Positions 35,373 through 43,813 of a stretch of 64,000 nt of DNA are shown piece after piece. Source of the stretch: JABDFW01 sp035550215. GTDB lineage: Bacteria > Bacteroidota > Bacteroidia > Chitinophagales > Chitinophagaceae. The stretch lies in assembly GCA_035550215.1 (NCBI GenBank), contig DASZPM010000007.1, forward strand, positions 248,001 to 312,000. Direction: 5' to 3'. The first letter of the stretch is position 1. The number at the start of each line of letters is the position of its first letter. Under the pieces are notes generated by a model, which did not search any database, was not told the DNA's origin, and saw only the letters and a list, made by a program, of their open reading frames with translations. The position numbers and the translations under genes were made by a program.

Positions 35373-37799
35373 ATGCTTAAATCATATCTTAAAACATCTG
35401 TTCGTTTTTTGCTGAAAAACAAAACGTTCAGCCTTGTTAATATTACCGGCCTTACGCTTGGTACTTTATGTTGCCTGTACATTGTGCTGTATGTTACGGA
35501 TGAATACAGCTATGATAAACAGCATAAAAATGTGCAGGATATTTACCGTATTGATGTACACTCTGTTGCTAAAACCCGGGGTTATGAAGATGATTGGTCA
35601 ACCACTGTTGCGCCTGTTGCCCCTTTAATGAAGCATGATTTTCCTGAAGTGGAACAATTTACGCGCGTAGTACCCTTTTTAGGTGTAGATAAACAATTGC
35701 TGTTTTATAAAAATAAAAGTTTTTATGAAACTGACGCTGTGTATGTTGATTCCACTTTTTTTGATGTTTTTTCATTTCATTTTATAGTAGGCAATAAGTC
35801 CACTGCCTTACAGCAACCCTATTCAGTTGTGTTGCTTAAGCCTGTTGCCGATAAATTGTTTGGCAAGGAGAACCCTGTAGGTAAAACCATAAGTATTGAT
35901 AACCAGGATGACGGCAAACATGATTTTACAGTACAGGGTGTAATTGATGAAAGCCTTGGCAAATCGCACATTCATGCAAATATGTTTATAACTATGAATA
36001 GCGGCAGGGTTGGCCGTTATATGCTTACAACTGATAACTGGATAAGCAATAGTTATGTATCATCATATATCAAATTGAAACCCGGCGTGAATGCTGCAGC
36101 GCTGCAGAAAAAATTTCCTTCATTCATCAACAGGTATGGCGCAGCGCAGCTAAAAGAGTGGGGGATAGCAGAACGTCTTTTCCTTCAGCCGGTGCGTTCC
36201 ATCCACACAACCGTTTTTACAAAAGGGGTAACCATAACAAAGCCGGTCAGTCCTTCGTTTTTAACCATCCTTTCTCTTATCGCAATATTAATACAGGTTA
36301 TTGCCTGCATTAACTTTATGAACCTTTCTACTGCGCGCGCTTCAAAACGTGCTAAAGAGGTTGGCGTAAGAAAAGTGATTGGTGCAGGCAGGAAGGATTT
36401 GATAAAGCAGTTTATCGGTGAGTCGTTTCTTCTTTCATCTATGGGCGTACTGCTGGCATTGCCCCTGCTTTTAGTACTAATGCCCTATCTGAATGCGCTT
36501 ACAAAAGCAGATATAACCTATGCATTCCTGGCTGATTACAGGATATGGGTTGCTATCGCCTCTATGATAATAATTACCGGCTTGCTGGCCGGCAGCTATC
36601 CTGCATTTTATTTATCAGCTTTCCGGGTTATAAAAGTGCTGAAAGGCAATTTTACAAGCCACGTATCCGCCGCCGGTTTGCGGCGTTCGCTGGTAGTGTT
36701 CCAGTTCGCTTTGTCAATTGCACTCATTACTATTATTGTCATCATGTACAGCCAGTTAAACTTTATCAAAAACAAGAGCCTTGGGTTTAATAAGGAACAG
36801 CGGCTGGTTTTGTCTTTATACTCGGGTGAAGGTTTTGACAGGTTGCCGTTGTTTATTGACGACGTGCGCAAACTTGCCGGTGTAAAAATGGCCAGTAATG
36901 CAAGCAAATACCTGGGTACCGATATTTTATTCAACAATAACTTTTTAACACCACATGAAAATGAATCACAAGGCACCAATGCCAATTTTATTATTGCAGA
37001 TGAATATTTTGTGAAAACCAATGGTATACAAATAATAACGGGCAGGGATTTCCGCCCTGCAGATTCGGCCAAAGTGCTGGTGAATGAGACCATGGTTAAA
37101 AAAATGGGGTTAACCCCTGCAACTGCCGTTGGAACATTGTTGCATGACAGCCAGGACAGGGTAGAAGAAATTATTGGTGTGATGAAGGACTTTAATTATG
37201 GCTCGCTGCACAATGATGTGGGCAGCTTTTTATTATGGATAAACAATAAGCATAATGGTTACTGGCCTTACATAACTGTGTGTGCTTCTACGGGTGATTA
37301 CAAAAGCCTTATTTTAAACATGGAGGCCCTTTGGCGCAGGGATTTACCGGGCGTACCATTTGATTATGCATTTTTGGATGAAGAAGTACAAAAATTATAC
37401 GAAGCAGACATCACGGTTTCCAGTATTATTACTTCCTTTACTTTAATGGCTATATTTATTTCTTGCCTTGGCCTGTTTGGGTTGGCTGCTTTTAGCGCAG
37501 AACAAAGGCGTAAAGAAATAAGCGTACGCAAAGTATTAGGCGCGAGCGTAACTGGTCTTACAGGGCTATTATCAAAAGACTTTTTGCAATTGGTGGGTAT
37601 TGCTTTTGTAATAGCAGCACCTATTGCCTGGTGGGCTATGCACACATGGTTACAGGGGTTTGCTTACAAGGTTACTATTAGCTGGTGGATGTTTGCAATT
37701 GCGGGTGCAGTATCTTTATTTATCGCGCTGGCAACAGTAAGCTACCAGGCTGTTAAAGCGGCAATAGCCAACCCGGTAAAAAGCTTAAGGAGCGAGTAA
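35373..37799 (+). CDS. Large ABC transporter permease with two FtsX/MacB units
   Basis: 808 residues in the layout usual for Bacteroidota: an N-terminal helix (NKTFSLVNITGLTLGTLCCLYIVLY), a MacB_PCD periplasmic domain, FtsX helices with the motif STARASKRAKEVGVRKVIGAGRK, a second periplasmic domain, and a second FtsX unit with AEQRRKEISVRKVLGAS. About eight membrane helices. The ATPase partner is not adjacent. Position after the sigma/anti-sigma/DUF4097 genes suggests an envelope-stress role, which is inference. Confidence 0.9.
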   Translation: MLKSYLKTSVRFLLKNKTFSLVNITGLTLGTLCCLYIVLYVTDEYSYDKQHKNVQDIYRIDVHSVAKTRGYEDDWSTTVAPVAPLMKHDFPEVEQFTRVVPFLGVDKQLLFYKNKSFYETDAVYVDSTFFDVFSFHFIVGNKSTALQQPYSVVLLKPVADKLFGKENPVGKTISIDNQDDGKHDFTVQGVIDESLGKSHIHANMFITMNSGRVGRYMLTTDNWISNSYVSSYIKLKPGVNAAALQKKFPSFINRYGAAQLKEWGIAERLFLQPVRSIHTTVFTKGVTITKPVSPSFLTILSLIAILIQVIACINFMNLSTARASKRAKEVGVRKVIGAGRKDLIKQFIGESFLLSSMGVLLALPLLLVLMPYLNALTKADITYAFLADYRIWVAIASMIIITGLLAGSYPAFYLSAFRVIKVLKGNFTSHVSAAGLRRSLVVFQFALSIALITIIVIMYSQLNFIKNKSLGFNKEQRLVLSLYSGEGFDRLPLFIDDVRKLAGVKMASNASKYLGTDILFNNNFLTPHENESQGTNANFIIADEYFVKTNGIQIITGRDFRPADSAKVLVNETMVKKMGLTPATAVGTLLHDSQDRVEEIIGVMKDFNYGSLHNDVGSFLLWINNKHNGYWPYITVCASTGDYKSLILNMEALWRRDLPGVPFDYAFLDEEVQKLYEADITVSSIITSFTLMAIFISCLGLFGLAAFSAEQRRKEISVRKVLGASVTGLTGLLSKDFLQLVGIAFVIAAPIAWWAMHTWLQGFAYKVTISWWMFAIAGAVSLFIALATVSYQAVKAAIANPVKSLRSE

Positions 37800-37873
37800 A
37801 TGTTCTGGCGTAAACTGCTATGTGGGCAATAGTATTGAAATGTACGTTTTTTCTGTATTTGCCCTATCTCGCT

Positions 37874-37881
37874 TACATTTG
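37874..37881 (+). promoter_or_regulatory. TAnnTTTG box ending 5 bp before ggt
   Basis: TACATTTG is a full match to the Bacteroidota -7 consensus. TTTGC separates it from the ATG at 37887, so a transcript from it would be leaderless. Confidence 0.4.
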
Positions 37882-37886
37882 TTTGC

Positions 37887-39605
37887 ATGAAAAATGTAGC
37901 ACTAAGCATTCTTCTCTTTATTCTGGCCACCAGTGTTTATGCACAGTCAACAATGGTTGTGGGGCCGGGCAGGGAAGTTGACCCTTACCATTACCAGTCA
38001 ATAAAGTCGGCAGCATACAGTAAGGCATGTGTTGCCAGCGCTCACCCCATTGCCAGCCAGGTAGGTATTGCTATTATGAAGCGGGGAGGAAATGCTTACG
38101 ACGCTATGATTGCCACCCAGCTTGCTTTAGCTGTTGTTTATCCTGCGGCTGGTAATATAGGCGGCGGCGGTTTTTTAACGGGCCGCCTGAGCAATGGAAA
38201 GCTAATTACCATTGATTACCGTGAAATGGCATCGGGGCAGGCAACAAAAAACATGTATCTTGATAAAAACGGGAACCCTGAAATGAACTTGTCGCAGAAT
38301 GGCAGTTTGTCATCCGGCGTGCCCGGAACAGTGGCAGGCCTTTTTGCTACCCATAAATATGCCAAGCTGCCATTTAAGGAACTTATACAGCCCGCTATTG
38401 ACCTTGCTGAAAACGGCTTTGTTATATCTGCATCCCAGGCGAGGGATTTTAACAGCCTTAAGAATGTTTTTCTTAAATATAATACCAAACCAACCGCTTT
38501 TGTAAAAGCAACGCCGTGGAAAGAAGGTGATACTTTGTTTCAGCCAGAACTTGCGGCTACATTAAAGCGCATTCGCGACAATGGCGCCAGGGGCTTTTAC
38601 GAAGGAGAAACAGCTAAACTGGTTGTAGATGAAATGCGGCGCAGCGGTGGCATTATCAGCTACGATGATTTAAAAAATTACACAGCTAAAGAGCGGTCCC
38701 CGATAACGTTCAATTACCGTGGTTATGAAATTGTCAGCTTTCCGCCCCCGAGCAGCGGCGGTTTATTAATAGCGCAAATGCTGAAGATGATTGAAAAATT
38801 TCCTGTAGGCAGTTATGGATTTGAGTCAACACGGAGTACCCAACTGATGATTGAGGCTGAAAGGCGCGCTTATGCCGACAGGGCTGAGCACATGGGTGAC
38901 CCCGATTACTGGAAAGTGCCGGTAAAAACATTAATAAGTGATGAATACCTGGCAGAACGTATGAAAGACTATGATTCAACGCATGCTTCAAAAAGCACTG
39001 ATATACAGGCCGGAATAATTCACGAAAGCGACCAGACGACCCATATAAGTATTATTGACGCTGATGGTAATATGGTAGCAGTTACAACAACACTTAATAA
39101 CAGCTATGGAAGTAAAACGGTAGCCGGGGGAGCAGGCTTTTTACTGAATGACGAAATGGATGATTTTAGCGTAAAACCAGGTGTGCCTAACCTGTACGGT
39201 GCTACCGGGGGAGCTGCTAATGCCATATCGCCCGGCAAACGGATGCTTAGTTCTATGACGCCTACGCTGGTATTAAAAGATAATAAGCCGTTTATGGTAG
39301 TGGGTACGCCGGGAGGAACCACAATACCCACTTCTGTCTTTCAAAGTATTGTGGATGTGATTGATTTTGGTATGAATGCTGATGATGCTGTGAATAAGCC
39401 AAAATTTCACCACCAATGGTTACCGGATGAAGTTATTTTGGAGAAAGGTTTTCCGGAAGAGACAAAGACGACCCTTGAAAAAATGGGTTATACAATTAAG
39501 GAGCGTGGCGCTATAGGCAGAACCGAATTAATAAAAATATTGCCTGACGGAATGCGCGAAGCTGCTGCTGACAAAAGAGGGGACGATAGTGTTGCGGGGT
39601 ACTAA
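37887..39605 (+). CDS. ggt: Gamma-glutamyltransferase, exported
   Basis: 572 residues with a signal peptide ending near VYAQ. Typical Ggt blocks are HPIASQVGIAIMKRGGNAYDA, YPAAGNIGGGGFL and the self-cleavage site HESDQTTHISIID, where Thr385 is the expected nucleophile of the small subunit. MLSSMTPTLVLKDNKPFMVVGTPGG is the glycine-rich substrate loop. Precursors cleave themselves into two chains in the periplasm and hydrolyse or transfer the gamma-glutamyl group of glutathione and related peptides. It converges with the acetolactate decarboxylase gene at a 10-bp gap. Confidence 0.95.
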   Translation: MKNVALSILLFILATSVYAQSTMVVGPGREVDPYHYQSIKSAAYSKACVASAHPIASQVGIAIMKRGGNAYDAMIATQLALAVVYPAAGNIGGGGFLTGRLSNGKLITIDYREMASGQATKNMYLDKNGNPEMNLSQNGSLSSGVPGTVAGLFATHKYAKLPFKELIQPAIDLAENGFVISASQARDFNSLKNVFLKYNTKPTAFVKATPWKEGDTLFQPELAATLKRIRDNGARGFYEGETAKLVVDEMRRSGGIISYDDLKNYTAKERSPITFNYRGYEIVSFPPPSSGGLLIAQMLKMIEKFPVGSYGFESTRSTQLMIEAERRAYADRAEHMGDPDYWKVPVKTLISDEYLAERMKDYDSTHASKSTDIQAGIIHESDQTTHISIIDADGNMVAVTTTLNNSYGSKTVAGGAGFLLNDEMDDFSVKPGVPNLYGATGGAANAISPGKRMLSSMTPTLVLKDNKPFMVVGTPGGTTIPTSVFQSIVDVIDFGMNADDAVNKPKFHHQWLPDEVILEKGFPEETKTTLEKMGYTIKERGAIGRTELIKILPDGMREAAADKRGDDSVAGY

Positions 39606-39615
39606 ATTAAACTGG

Positions 39616-40422
39616 TTATTCTATCTTTCTTATATCCTTTTGCCTGTCTTTACTAAAATCTGTTTTATCAAAGTCGGGGTGGGTATTCAGTTCAATTACC
39701 GTTCCTTTTATATGGTCTATTTCCACTAATAACTTATTTGTAGTAAAATCAAAAATATGCCCGCCATGCCTGTGGTCGTCGGCAATAAAGTGCACATGGT
39801 AGCCAGGCACATTTGTGCGCGCCATAAATGACGGCATTAAAAACCCCGCACAAGTACCGGTTATGTTGTTAAAATTAAAATTGGCCTGTCCGCCATTTTT
39901 TATATAGTCAGCCAACTCCGGGTAGGGCCTTTTTGCTGGTATAACCGAACGGCCGCGCATGGTAGTGAAAGTGCCCTTTAACTTAATGGCGTACATTTCA
40001 TTAGGGTTTAAAGCATTGCTTATTGTCTTTTGTATGTCTGCATAGGTTAAGCCGTTGCCAGTTATGGTAAATGTTGTATCAGCCGAAAAGAATTTTACAA
40101 ACGCAAGGGGAGTACTATCCTTATCCGGAACGGTAGCGATGGTGCCGTCGTGGCGCATTTTATACACATTCCCGTCCAGCATTATCATCTCACCGTCAAG
40201 TGTATTAAAGGTGCCTATGCCAAAATCACCTTTCTTCTTCAACGCTCCAAACGTAAGGTTGCCGTCATAAACACCCGCCTGCAGTGCATCCATAATAGAA
40301 TATTGGTACATAAAATCCGGCGGAATAGTTGAGTTGCTTTTTCCGGGCCGGGCACCCATGTGATTTGCACTGTTGCAGGATATGGCAAATGTGGCAACTA
40401 AGAATATGCAGATATTTTTCAT
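39616..40422 (-). CDS. budA: Acetolactate decarboxylase, predicted exported (lipoprotein-like)
   Basis: 268 residues. The core matches AlsD/BudA: YQYSIMDALQAGVYDGNLTFGALKKKGDFGIGTFN, read as parts of residues 38-72, then LDGEMIMLDGNVYKM, and GYHVHFIADDHRHGGH, in which the zinc ligands have the H-x-H-x10-H spacing known for the Bacillus enzyme. The closing VIELN supplies the conserved Glu. Known reaction: alpha-acetolactate to acetoin. The N-terminus MKNICIFLVATFAISCNSAN looks like a signal with a lipobox-like Cys16, so the enzyme may act outside the cytoplasm. No acetolactate synthase lies beside it. Confidence 0.88.
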   Translation of the reverse strand: MKNICIFLVATFAISCNSANHMGARPGKSNSTIPPDFMYQYSIMDALQAGVYDGNLTFGALKKKGDFGIGTFNTLDGEMIMLDGNVYKMRHDGTIATVPDKDSTPLAFVKFFSADTTFTITGNGLTYADIQKTISNALNPNEMYAIKLKGTFTTMRGRSVIPAKRPYPELADYIKNGGQANFNFNNITGTCAGFLMPSFMARTNVPGYHVHFIADDHRHGGHIFDFTTNKLLVEIDHIKGTVIELNTHPDFDKTDFSKDRQKDIRKIE

Positions 40423-40519
40423 GGGCTGAAAATAACTAAAATATGGGTGGCCTGGTAATCTTTACTCATGCTGGCTGTATGTTATTATAATTTCCTGTAA
40501 TACTGGTTACCTTTACCCT

Positions 40520-41572
40520 ATGAAACAATTTTTTTCGTGTTTTATCCTGTTTGCGGTGTTGGCTGGTTGTACCAGGGATAAAGAGGACCAAGAAATTAGT
40601 ACAGTTATTGGCAAAGGACAAATGCCTAATGCTGCAAAAAGTAACGATGGTAATATACACCTTGTTTATGGTAGTGGAGATAGTATTTTATACCAATTGT
40701 CTGGTGACGGAGGTACAACCTTTTCGTCCCCGTCCCTGGTCGGCATTATCCCGGGGCTATACGATTTTGCCACCCGCGGGCCGCAAATCGCCTGCTCTGA
40801 TAGTGGCGTTACTATTATCGGCAGTGACAAGTCAGGAAACATTTTCTCCTTCCTGAAAGCGGGGGATGGAACATGGATTAAAACAGGTAAGGTTAATGAC
40901 CGCGATACGGTTGCTAAAGAAGGGCTGATGGCCCTGGGCGGAGATGGAAATGAACTTTTTGCCGTATGGCTTGACATACGCGGAACCAACAGTAACAAAA
41001 TAGTTGGCGCAGCATCGTATAATGGTGGCAAAACATGGCAGCCTAATAAGATTATATATACCTCGCCCGATTCAGTCGTTTGTGCATGCTGCAAACCCTC
41101 AGTTGCTGTTAAAGGTGGTAAAGTGTACGTAATGTTCAGAAACTGGCTTAGCGGCAACAGGGATTTGTATTTGATATCTTCTCCTGACGGGGGTAGTAAT
41201 TTTGGGGAAGCTGAAAGGCTTGGAGAAACCAGTTGGAAACTAAATGGCTGCCCGATGGATGGGGGCGCAATTGTATTGAGCGAAAAGGATAAACCGCAGA
41301 CCGTGTGGCGCCGGCATGATACGATATTTGCTTGCGAACCGGGAAAAAAGGAGGTTGAGATTGGTAAAGGCGTTGGCTGTGCTGTTGAAAATTTGGATAA
41401 TAAGAATGTATATGCCTGGAATGAAGCAGGTAATATTATTTGCCTGTTACCAGGCGGCGTAAAAAAGATGCTTGGCAAAGGCGTAATCCCTGTTATAAAG
41501 GCGGTTAATAATAAACTTACCTGTATTTGGGAAGATGATGGCCAAATTTACAGGGCGCAAATAAAAATATAA
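40520..41572 (+). CDS. Asp-box (BNR) repeat lipoprotein, sialidase-like fold
   Basis: 350 residues with a clear lipobox (FAVLAGC, Cys17). Asp-box motifs are SGDGGTTFSSP, NGGKTWQPN and SPDGGSNFGEA, typical of six-bladed beta-propellers. It would often be auto-named exo-alpha-sialidase, but I do not see the arginine triad or the FRIP motif of true sialidases, so a non-enzymatic or other role is as likely. A CACCKPS cysteine cluster is unusual. Starts 4 bp after a near-consensus TACCTTTA box. Confidence 0.75.
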   Translation: MKQFFSCFILFAVLAGCTRDKEDQEISTVIGKGQMPNAAKSNDGNIHLVYGSGDSILYQLSGDGGTTFSSPSLVGIIPGLYDFATRGPQIACSDSGVTIIGSDKSGNIFSFLKAGDGTWIKTGKVNDRDTVAKEGLMALGGDGNELFAVWLDIRGTNSNKIVGAASYNGGKTWQPNKIIYTSPDSVVCACCKPSVAVKGGKVYVMFRNWLSGNRDLYLISSPDGGSNFGEAERLGETSWKLNGCPMDGGAIVLSEKDKPQTVWRRHDTIFACEPGKKEVEIGKGVGCAVENLDNKNVYAWNEAGNIICLLPGGVKKMLGKGVIPVIKAVNNKLTCIWEDDGQIYRAQIKI

Positions 41573-41587
41573 AAGCATCCAGGAGTA

Positions 41588-41630
41588 AAAAACGGGCCAG
41601 GAGTTTTACGTCCAATAGCCCGTTTATTTT
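41588..41630 (+). terminator. Terminator of the Asp-box lipoprotein gene
   Basis: AAACGGGC (to 41597) and GCCCGTTT (41618-41625) form a stem with a 20-base loop, followed by ATTTTTTT. It lies 15 bp after the stop. Confidence 0.75.
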
Positions 41631-41637
41631 TTTATTT

Positions 41638-41884
41638 AACGTGAGTTCGTGATAAGTGAGCGATTGTTTAATTTGTAAATTCAAGTTGTTTTGCTTTACT
41701 CCGTAGAAGTAAAGCTTTGTAGAAATGCAAAAATTACCTGGCAATTATTGCTCCGGCGGAGCAATACTCTCAGCGTTCCGCACCTACGGCGCGGCAAAAA
41801 GAGATGGCCATCACTTTCTCTACAAAGCTTTAGCTCCTATGGGGCATACCATAGCGAAACATTATCTTATACTGAACTCACGTT
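41638..41884. mobile_element. MITE-like element, 247 bp, with terminal inverted repeats
   Basis: Perfect 11-bp ends AACGTGAGTTC (41638-41648) and GAACTCACGTT (41874-41884) are flanked on both sides by ATTT, a possible 4-bp target duplication (41634-41637 and 41885-41888). Inside is a second inverted pair (41710-41725 with 41815-41832, differing by two bases) and four short hairpins at 41693-41715, 41747-41765, 41778-41794 and 41833-41845, most with a GCnCC / GGnGC core. No ORF. It sits exactly between the terminator of the Asp-box gene and the stop codon of the czcA remnant. Confidence 0.5.
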
Positions 41885-41890
41885 ATTTAA

Positions 41891-42184
41891 TTATTGCTTA
41901 CTCACTGCATCCATCTTTGTAAATAGCTTACGGTTAGCCCTTTTGTGGGTGAGGTTGCAGAACATGGCATAAATTATCGGCAGGATAAGCAATGTCAAAA
42001 TGGTTGACGTTATTAAGCCACCTATTGCCACAGTAGCTAAAGGCTTTTGCGATTCAGAGCCAATGCCAGTTGAAATTGCTGCCGGGAGCAAGCCAATCGC
42101 GACCATTAATGCAGTCATTACAACCGGCCTTATTCTTGAAACCACCCCCTGCAAAATGGCATCATTGATAGGCAATATCTTCAT
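41891..42184 (-). pseudogene. czcA remnant: C-terminal 97 codons of a heavy-metal RND pump
   Basis: The frame reads GVVSRIRPVVMTALMVAIGLLPAAIS, then GIGSESQKPLATVAIGG and two closing membrane helices, the last part of a CzcA/CusA pump. It aligns with the end of the intact pump at 44369-47539 (VTSRVRPVMMTALMAAIGLL, GIGSESSRPLARVVIGG). About 950 residues of pump are missing upstream; instead the DNA runs straight into a czcB fragment. The ATG at 42184 is fortuitous. It cannot make a working transporter. Confidence 0.85.
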
Positions 42185-42436
42185 AGCTGCCTGCCACGTC
42201 AGCGCTTTTAATTATTGCCGGTACCTGCCTGGCTTCAACCTTGTCGCTAAATGAAACGTTGCATGATATTACCTGCCCGCCGCTACCGGAAATATCTTTA
42301 CTACCTTGTTCTCTTCAAAATTTAGCTGGCCGCCTAACTGTATCTCATCCTCAATCCGGCACATGCATACAGTGTCAATGACTATCATGAGGGTAACGTA
42401 ATACAAAGTCAATAAAATTGAATAGCCGGTTCTTAT
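42185..42436 (-). pseudogene. czcB remnant: fragment of RND adaptor gene, frameshifted
   Basis: From 42388 downwards the frame reads IDTVCMCRIEDEIQLGGQLN, then FEENKVVKIFPVAAGR and a stop; in the next frame the homology goes on with VISCNVSFSDKVEARQVPAI and IKSADVAGSYEDI. Together these align with residues about 40-110 of the intact adaptor at 47564-48658 (IEIDTVQTCQLINAITLTGK, VARIYPMVSGTITGIK). A one-base loss near 42276 explains the frame change. Upstream in the first frame, SILLTLYYVTL looks like a leftover signal peptide with no ATG (ATA at 42434-42436), joined directly to IDTV, so a further internal piece including the lipobox is missing. Confidence 0.75.
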
Positions 42437-42454
42437 AATTAGTTAGTAATGTAA

Positions 42455-43759
42455 TTACTGTATCAAATTTATTCCAGCCTGGTAATTCAATTCCTCTTTT
42501 GACAATTGAAGATTAAGCTGCTGTTGCAACAACCTTAGCTGTGAGTCTTTGTACGTGTCAAAAAAGTCAAGAAATTCCAGTAAGCTTATTTGCCTTTGCC
42601 GGTAACTCTGCAAAACACTGTTATACATTTCCTGGTAGTTTGCATAGAATTCGGCCTGCGCAGTATTATTCTGCTTAAGCGTAAGAATCAATTTGTCGTA
42701 CGCACTTGTTACGTCATTTCTAAGCTGGGTTTCAGCATTCATTGTCACTGCCTGTTGCTGACGGATATTAAATTCCGCAGATTTTATATTTCCCTGGTTT
42801 TTGTTGATAAAGGGGAGGGGAAGGGATATACCAAGGCCAACATAGTTTGGAGCAAAATTACTGTTGCGGTCAAAATTTGGCCCGAGGGTGATATCAGGCG
42901 AGCGAAGCGCTTTTTGATAAACAAGATTTTGCTGCTGGTACACGGTTTGAGTTTGCTGCAAAAGATAGGAAGGATTATTATGCAGCGCGCTGTCAATGCA
43001 TGATGACAAGTCGTTCGCAATATTTAACTGCACGCTGTTACTTACATCAGCCGGTTTAATAAACGTGTTGCCGCCTGTGCGCAACAACGTTCGCAGGTCA
43101 TCCTGTATATCGGCCACATTGCGGTCTATATCCGTTATATCCTGCTGCAGGGAAATTACAAGCGCCTGAATGCGCAGGTAATCTTTCCGGGCAATATTAC
43201 CGGCATTTAACTGTGCCTGCATCCCGCTTAAAAGTACGTTAAGCTGTGCATACTGGTTTAGATAAACTCCTTTAACCGCAAGTTGCTGCACAAGGTTGTA
43301 ATAATCGTCATGCAGTTGGCTGCGCAGGTTGCGCAAAATATCCTGCAGCTCCAGCTCACTTATTTTTGTATTTGTATTAGCCAGGTTTATAAGCTTACCG
43401 CGTTTGCCGGCGGTGTTAATAAGTTGCTGTATTTGTATAAAGTACTGTCCGCTTGTTACGCCATCCACGTTTTTACCATAAGGGAAAAAATGGCCATCAG
43501 CCGCCACTGCAAAATCAGTATTTATTACCGGGTTGTCCCAAAGTTTTGCCTGCTGAATTAATGCCTTGTTTGCGTCAACATTATAATGTCCGGCGAGTAA
43601 TAAGAGGTTGCTGTCAAGGAATATCTTCTCCATTGACGGCAAAGACAGTGTGACTGTATCTTCGGCAGGTGTGTTTTGGGCATAAATATTAAGCCCGAAA
43701 ACTACTATTATTGATACAAGCCCAAGCCTTTTATATAGAGGCGTGTGTGTAAAAGCCAT
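42455..43759 (-). CDS. czcC: TolC-family outer membrane channel, CzcC type
   Basis: 434 residues with a signal peptide ending near IYAQN. Two TolC repeats of long amphipathic helices are visible, including LQDILRNLRSQLHDDYYNLVQQ and NAETQLRNDVTSAYDKLILT. PNYVGLGISLPLPFINKNQG is the usual CzcC-type strand region. It forms the outer-membrane duct of a heavy-metal efflux pump. The gene is intact, but its downstream czcB and czcA are remnants, so it may now serve the paralogous czcBA at 44369-48658. It follows the small PPPPKA protein gene by 54 bp. Confidence 0.88.
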   Translation of the reverse strand: MAFTHTPLYKRLGLVSIIVVFGLNIYAQNTPAEDTVTLSLPSMEKIFLDSNLLLLAGHYNVDANKALIQQAKLWDNPVINTDFAVAADGHFFPYGKNVDGVTSGQYFIQIQQLINTAGKRGKLINLANTNTKISELELQDILRNLRSQLHDDYYNLVQQLAVKGVYLNQYAQLNVLLSGMQAQLNAGNIARKDYLRIQALVISLQQDITDIDRNVADIQDDLRTLLRTGGNTFIKPADVSNSVQLNIANDLSSCIDSALHNNPSYLLQQTQTVYQQQNLVYQKALRSPDITLGPNFDRNSNFAPNYVGLGISLPLPFINKNQGNIKSAEFNIRQQQAVTMNAETQLRNDVTSAYDKLILTLKQNNTAQAEFYANYQEMYNSVLQSYRQRQISLLEFLDFFDTYKDSQLRLLQQQLNLQLSKEELNYQAGINLIQ

Positions 43760-43813
43760 ATTGTACTAAAAAATTTGGTGATAAATAGAATTTTAATTTG
43801 AACCAAATAGATT

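Noticed and set aside
40666..41478. 270-codon open frame opposite the Asp-box lipoprotein
   Set aside because: No family-like motifs, no signal or start context; the plus-strand gene has a lipobox and Asp-box repeats.
40520..41572. True sialidase
   Set aside because: Asp-boxes are present, but the FRIP motif and arginine triad of sialidases are not visible, so only the fold is claimed.
42185..42454. A functional short adaptor gene downstream of czcC
   Set aside because: The homologous stretch lacks a start, has a frameshift and a stop, and ends in another gene's frame.
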